Shown here piece by piece: positions 30,180 through 30,305 of a stretch of DNA of 30,305 bases. The stretch comes from Euprymna scolopes (lineage: Eukaryota > Mollusca > Cephalopoda > Sepiida > Sepiolidae). Every line of letters begins with the position of its first letter. Positions within the stretch are counted from its first letter, which is position 1. Both the position numbers and the translations under genes were made by a program. The stretch lies in contig CM044514.1 in the NCBI GenBank assembly GCA_024364805.1, forward strand, positions 80,980,208 through 81,010,512, given 5' to 3'. Under the pieces are notes generated by a model that did not search any database, was not told the origin of the DNA, and saw only the letters and a list, made by a program, of their open reading frames with translations.

Positions 30180-30305
30180 AAACCCGCAAGATCCGTTAAT
30201 CGGCGTTGCCCGGCGGAAGCTTGGCCCCACTCCTCGCAAGAAAGTAAACTACGGTGTTGGTAGACACTGCCGTCCGTGAACAGTTGCAGACACTGGCGAT
30301 CGTGC
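30180..30305. other. G+C- and CpG-rich block at the window edge
   Basis: The last ~125 bases contain many CpG (for example CGGCGTTGCCCGGCGG) while the preceding kilobases have few. It runs off the window, so its nature (exon, promoter, or another repeat) cannot be decided here. Confidence 0.5.

Noticed and set aside
1-30305. Possible LTR or capsid-bearing elements
   Set aside because: No long terminal repeats, protease, integrase or capsid motifs were seen; all RT sequence is of the non-LTR type with poly-A or A-rich ends.

Overview
This is a 30.3-kb, AT-rich, intron-like or intergenic animal window made almost entirely of decayed transposable elements. I found no intact host gene, no tRNA gene and no prokaryotic features. 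The organism is a metazoan, most likely a lophotrochozoan and possibly a cephalopod mollusc. That is inferred from the jockey-like LINE proteins, poly-A tails, SINE-like and foldback repeats, long AT and GT microsatellites, and a degenerate 5S rRNA-derived sequence with an animal-type core. It is not proven.

The main content is nine copies of jockey-superfamily-like non-LTR retrotransposons (LINEs) in two lineages, which I call A and B from their protein sequence. Lineage A copies lie at 5487-5777 (+), 8589-9877 (+), 10642-11412 (-), 12285-14259 (+), 19252-22290 (-) and 27338-28750 (+). Lineage B copies lie at 2025-2808 (-), 3870-4914 (-) and 14384-14692 (+). The 19252-22290 copy is the most complete, with an AP-type endonuclease, a linker and a reverse transcriptase. 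All copies are 5'-truncated or broken. Two fragments of a third retroelement family, only its C-terminal domain, lie near opposite ends of the window (300-650 on - and 26190-26510 on +).

Two unrelated mariner-type DNA transposon remnants are present. One is a 765-bp internally deleted copy with near-perfect terminal inverted repeats and a TA duplication (11417-12181), sitting between two head-to-head LINE fragments. The other is a C-terminal transposase remnant (25082-25480).

Smaller repeats fill much of the rest: a tRNA-like SINE family (18.4-18.9 kb and 24.0-25.0 kb) whose copies alternate in orientation; a 5S rRNA-derived stretch (22647-22750) just upstream of the largest LINE; five hairpin or foldback repeats (6.5, 6.8, 15.1, 17.4 and 18.4 kb); three pairs of diverged direct repeats; and several microsatellites. 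A run of N (16533-17045) is an assembly gap. The last ~130 bases are noticeably richer in G+C and CpG than the rest and may be the edge of a different feature.

Nothing here reads as a working multi-gene system. The interest lies in element architecture: the 5S-like block beside a LINE, an inverted duplication inside a LINE, and the inverted clusters of the SINE-like family.
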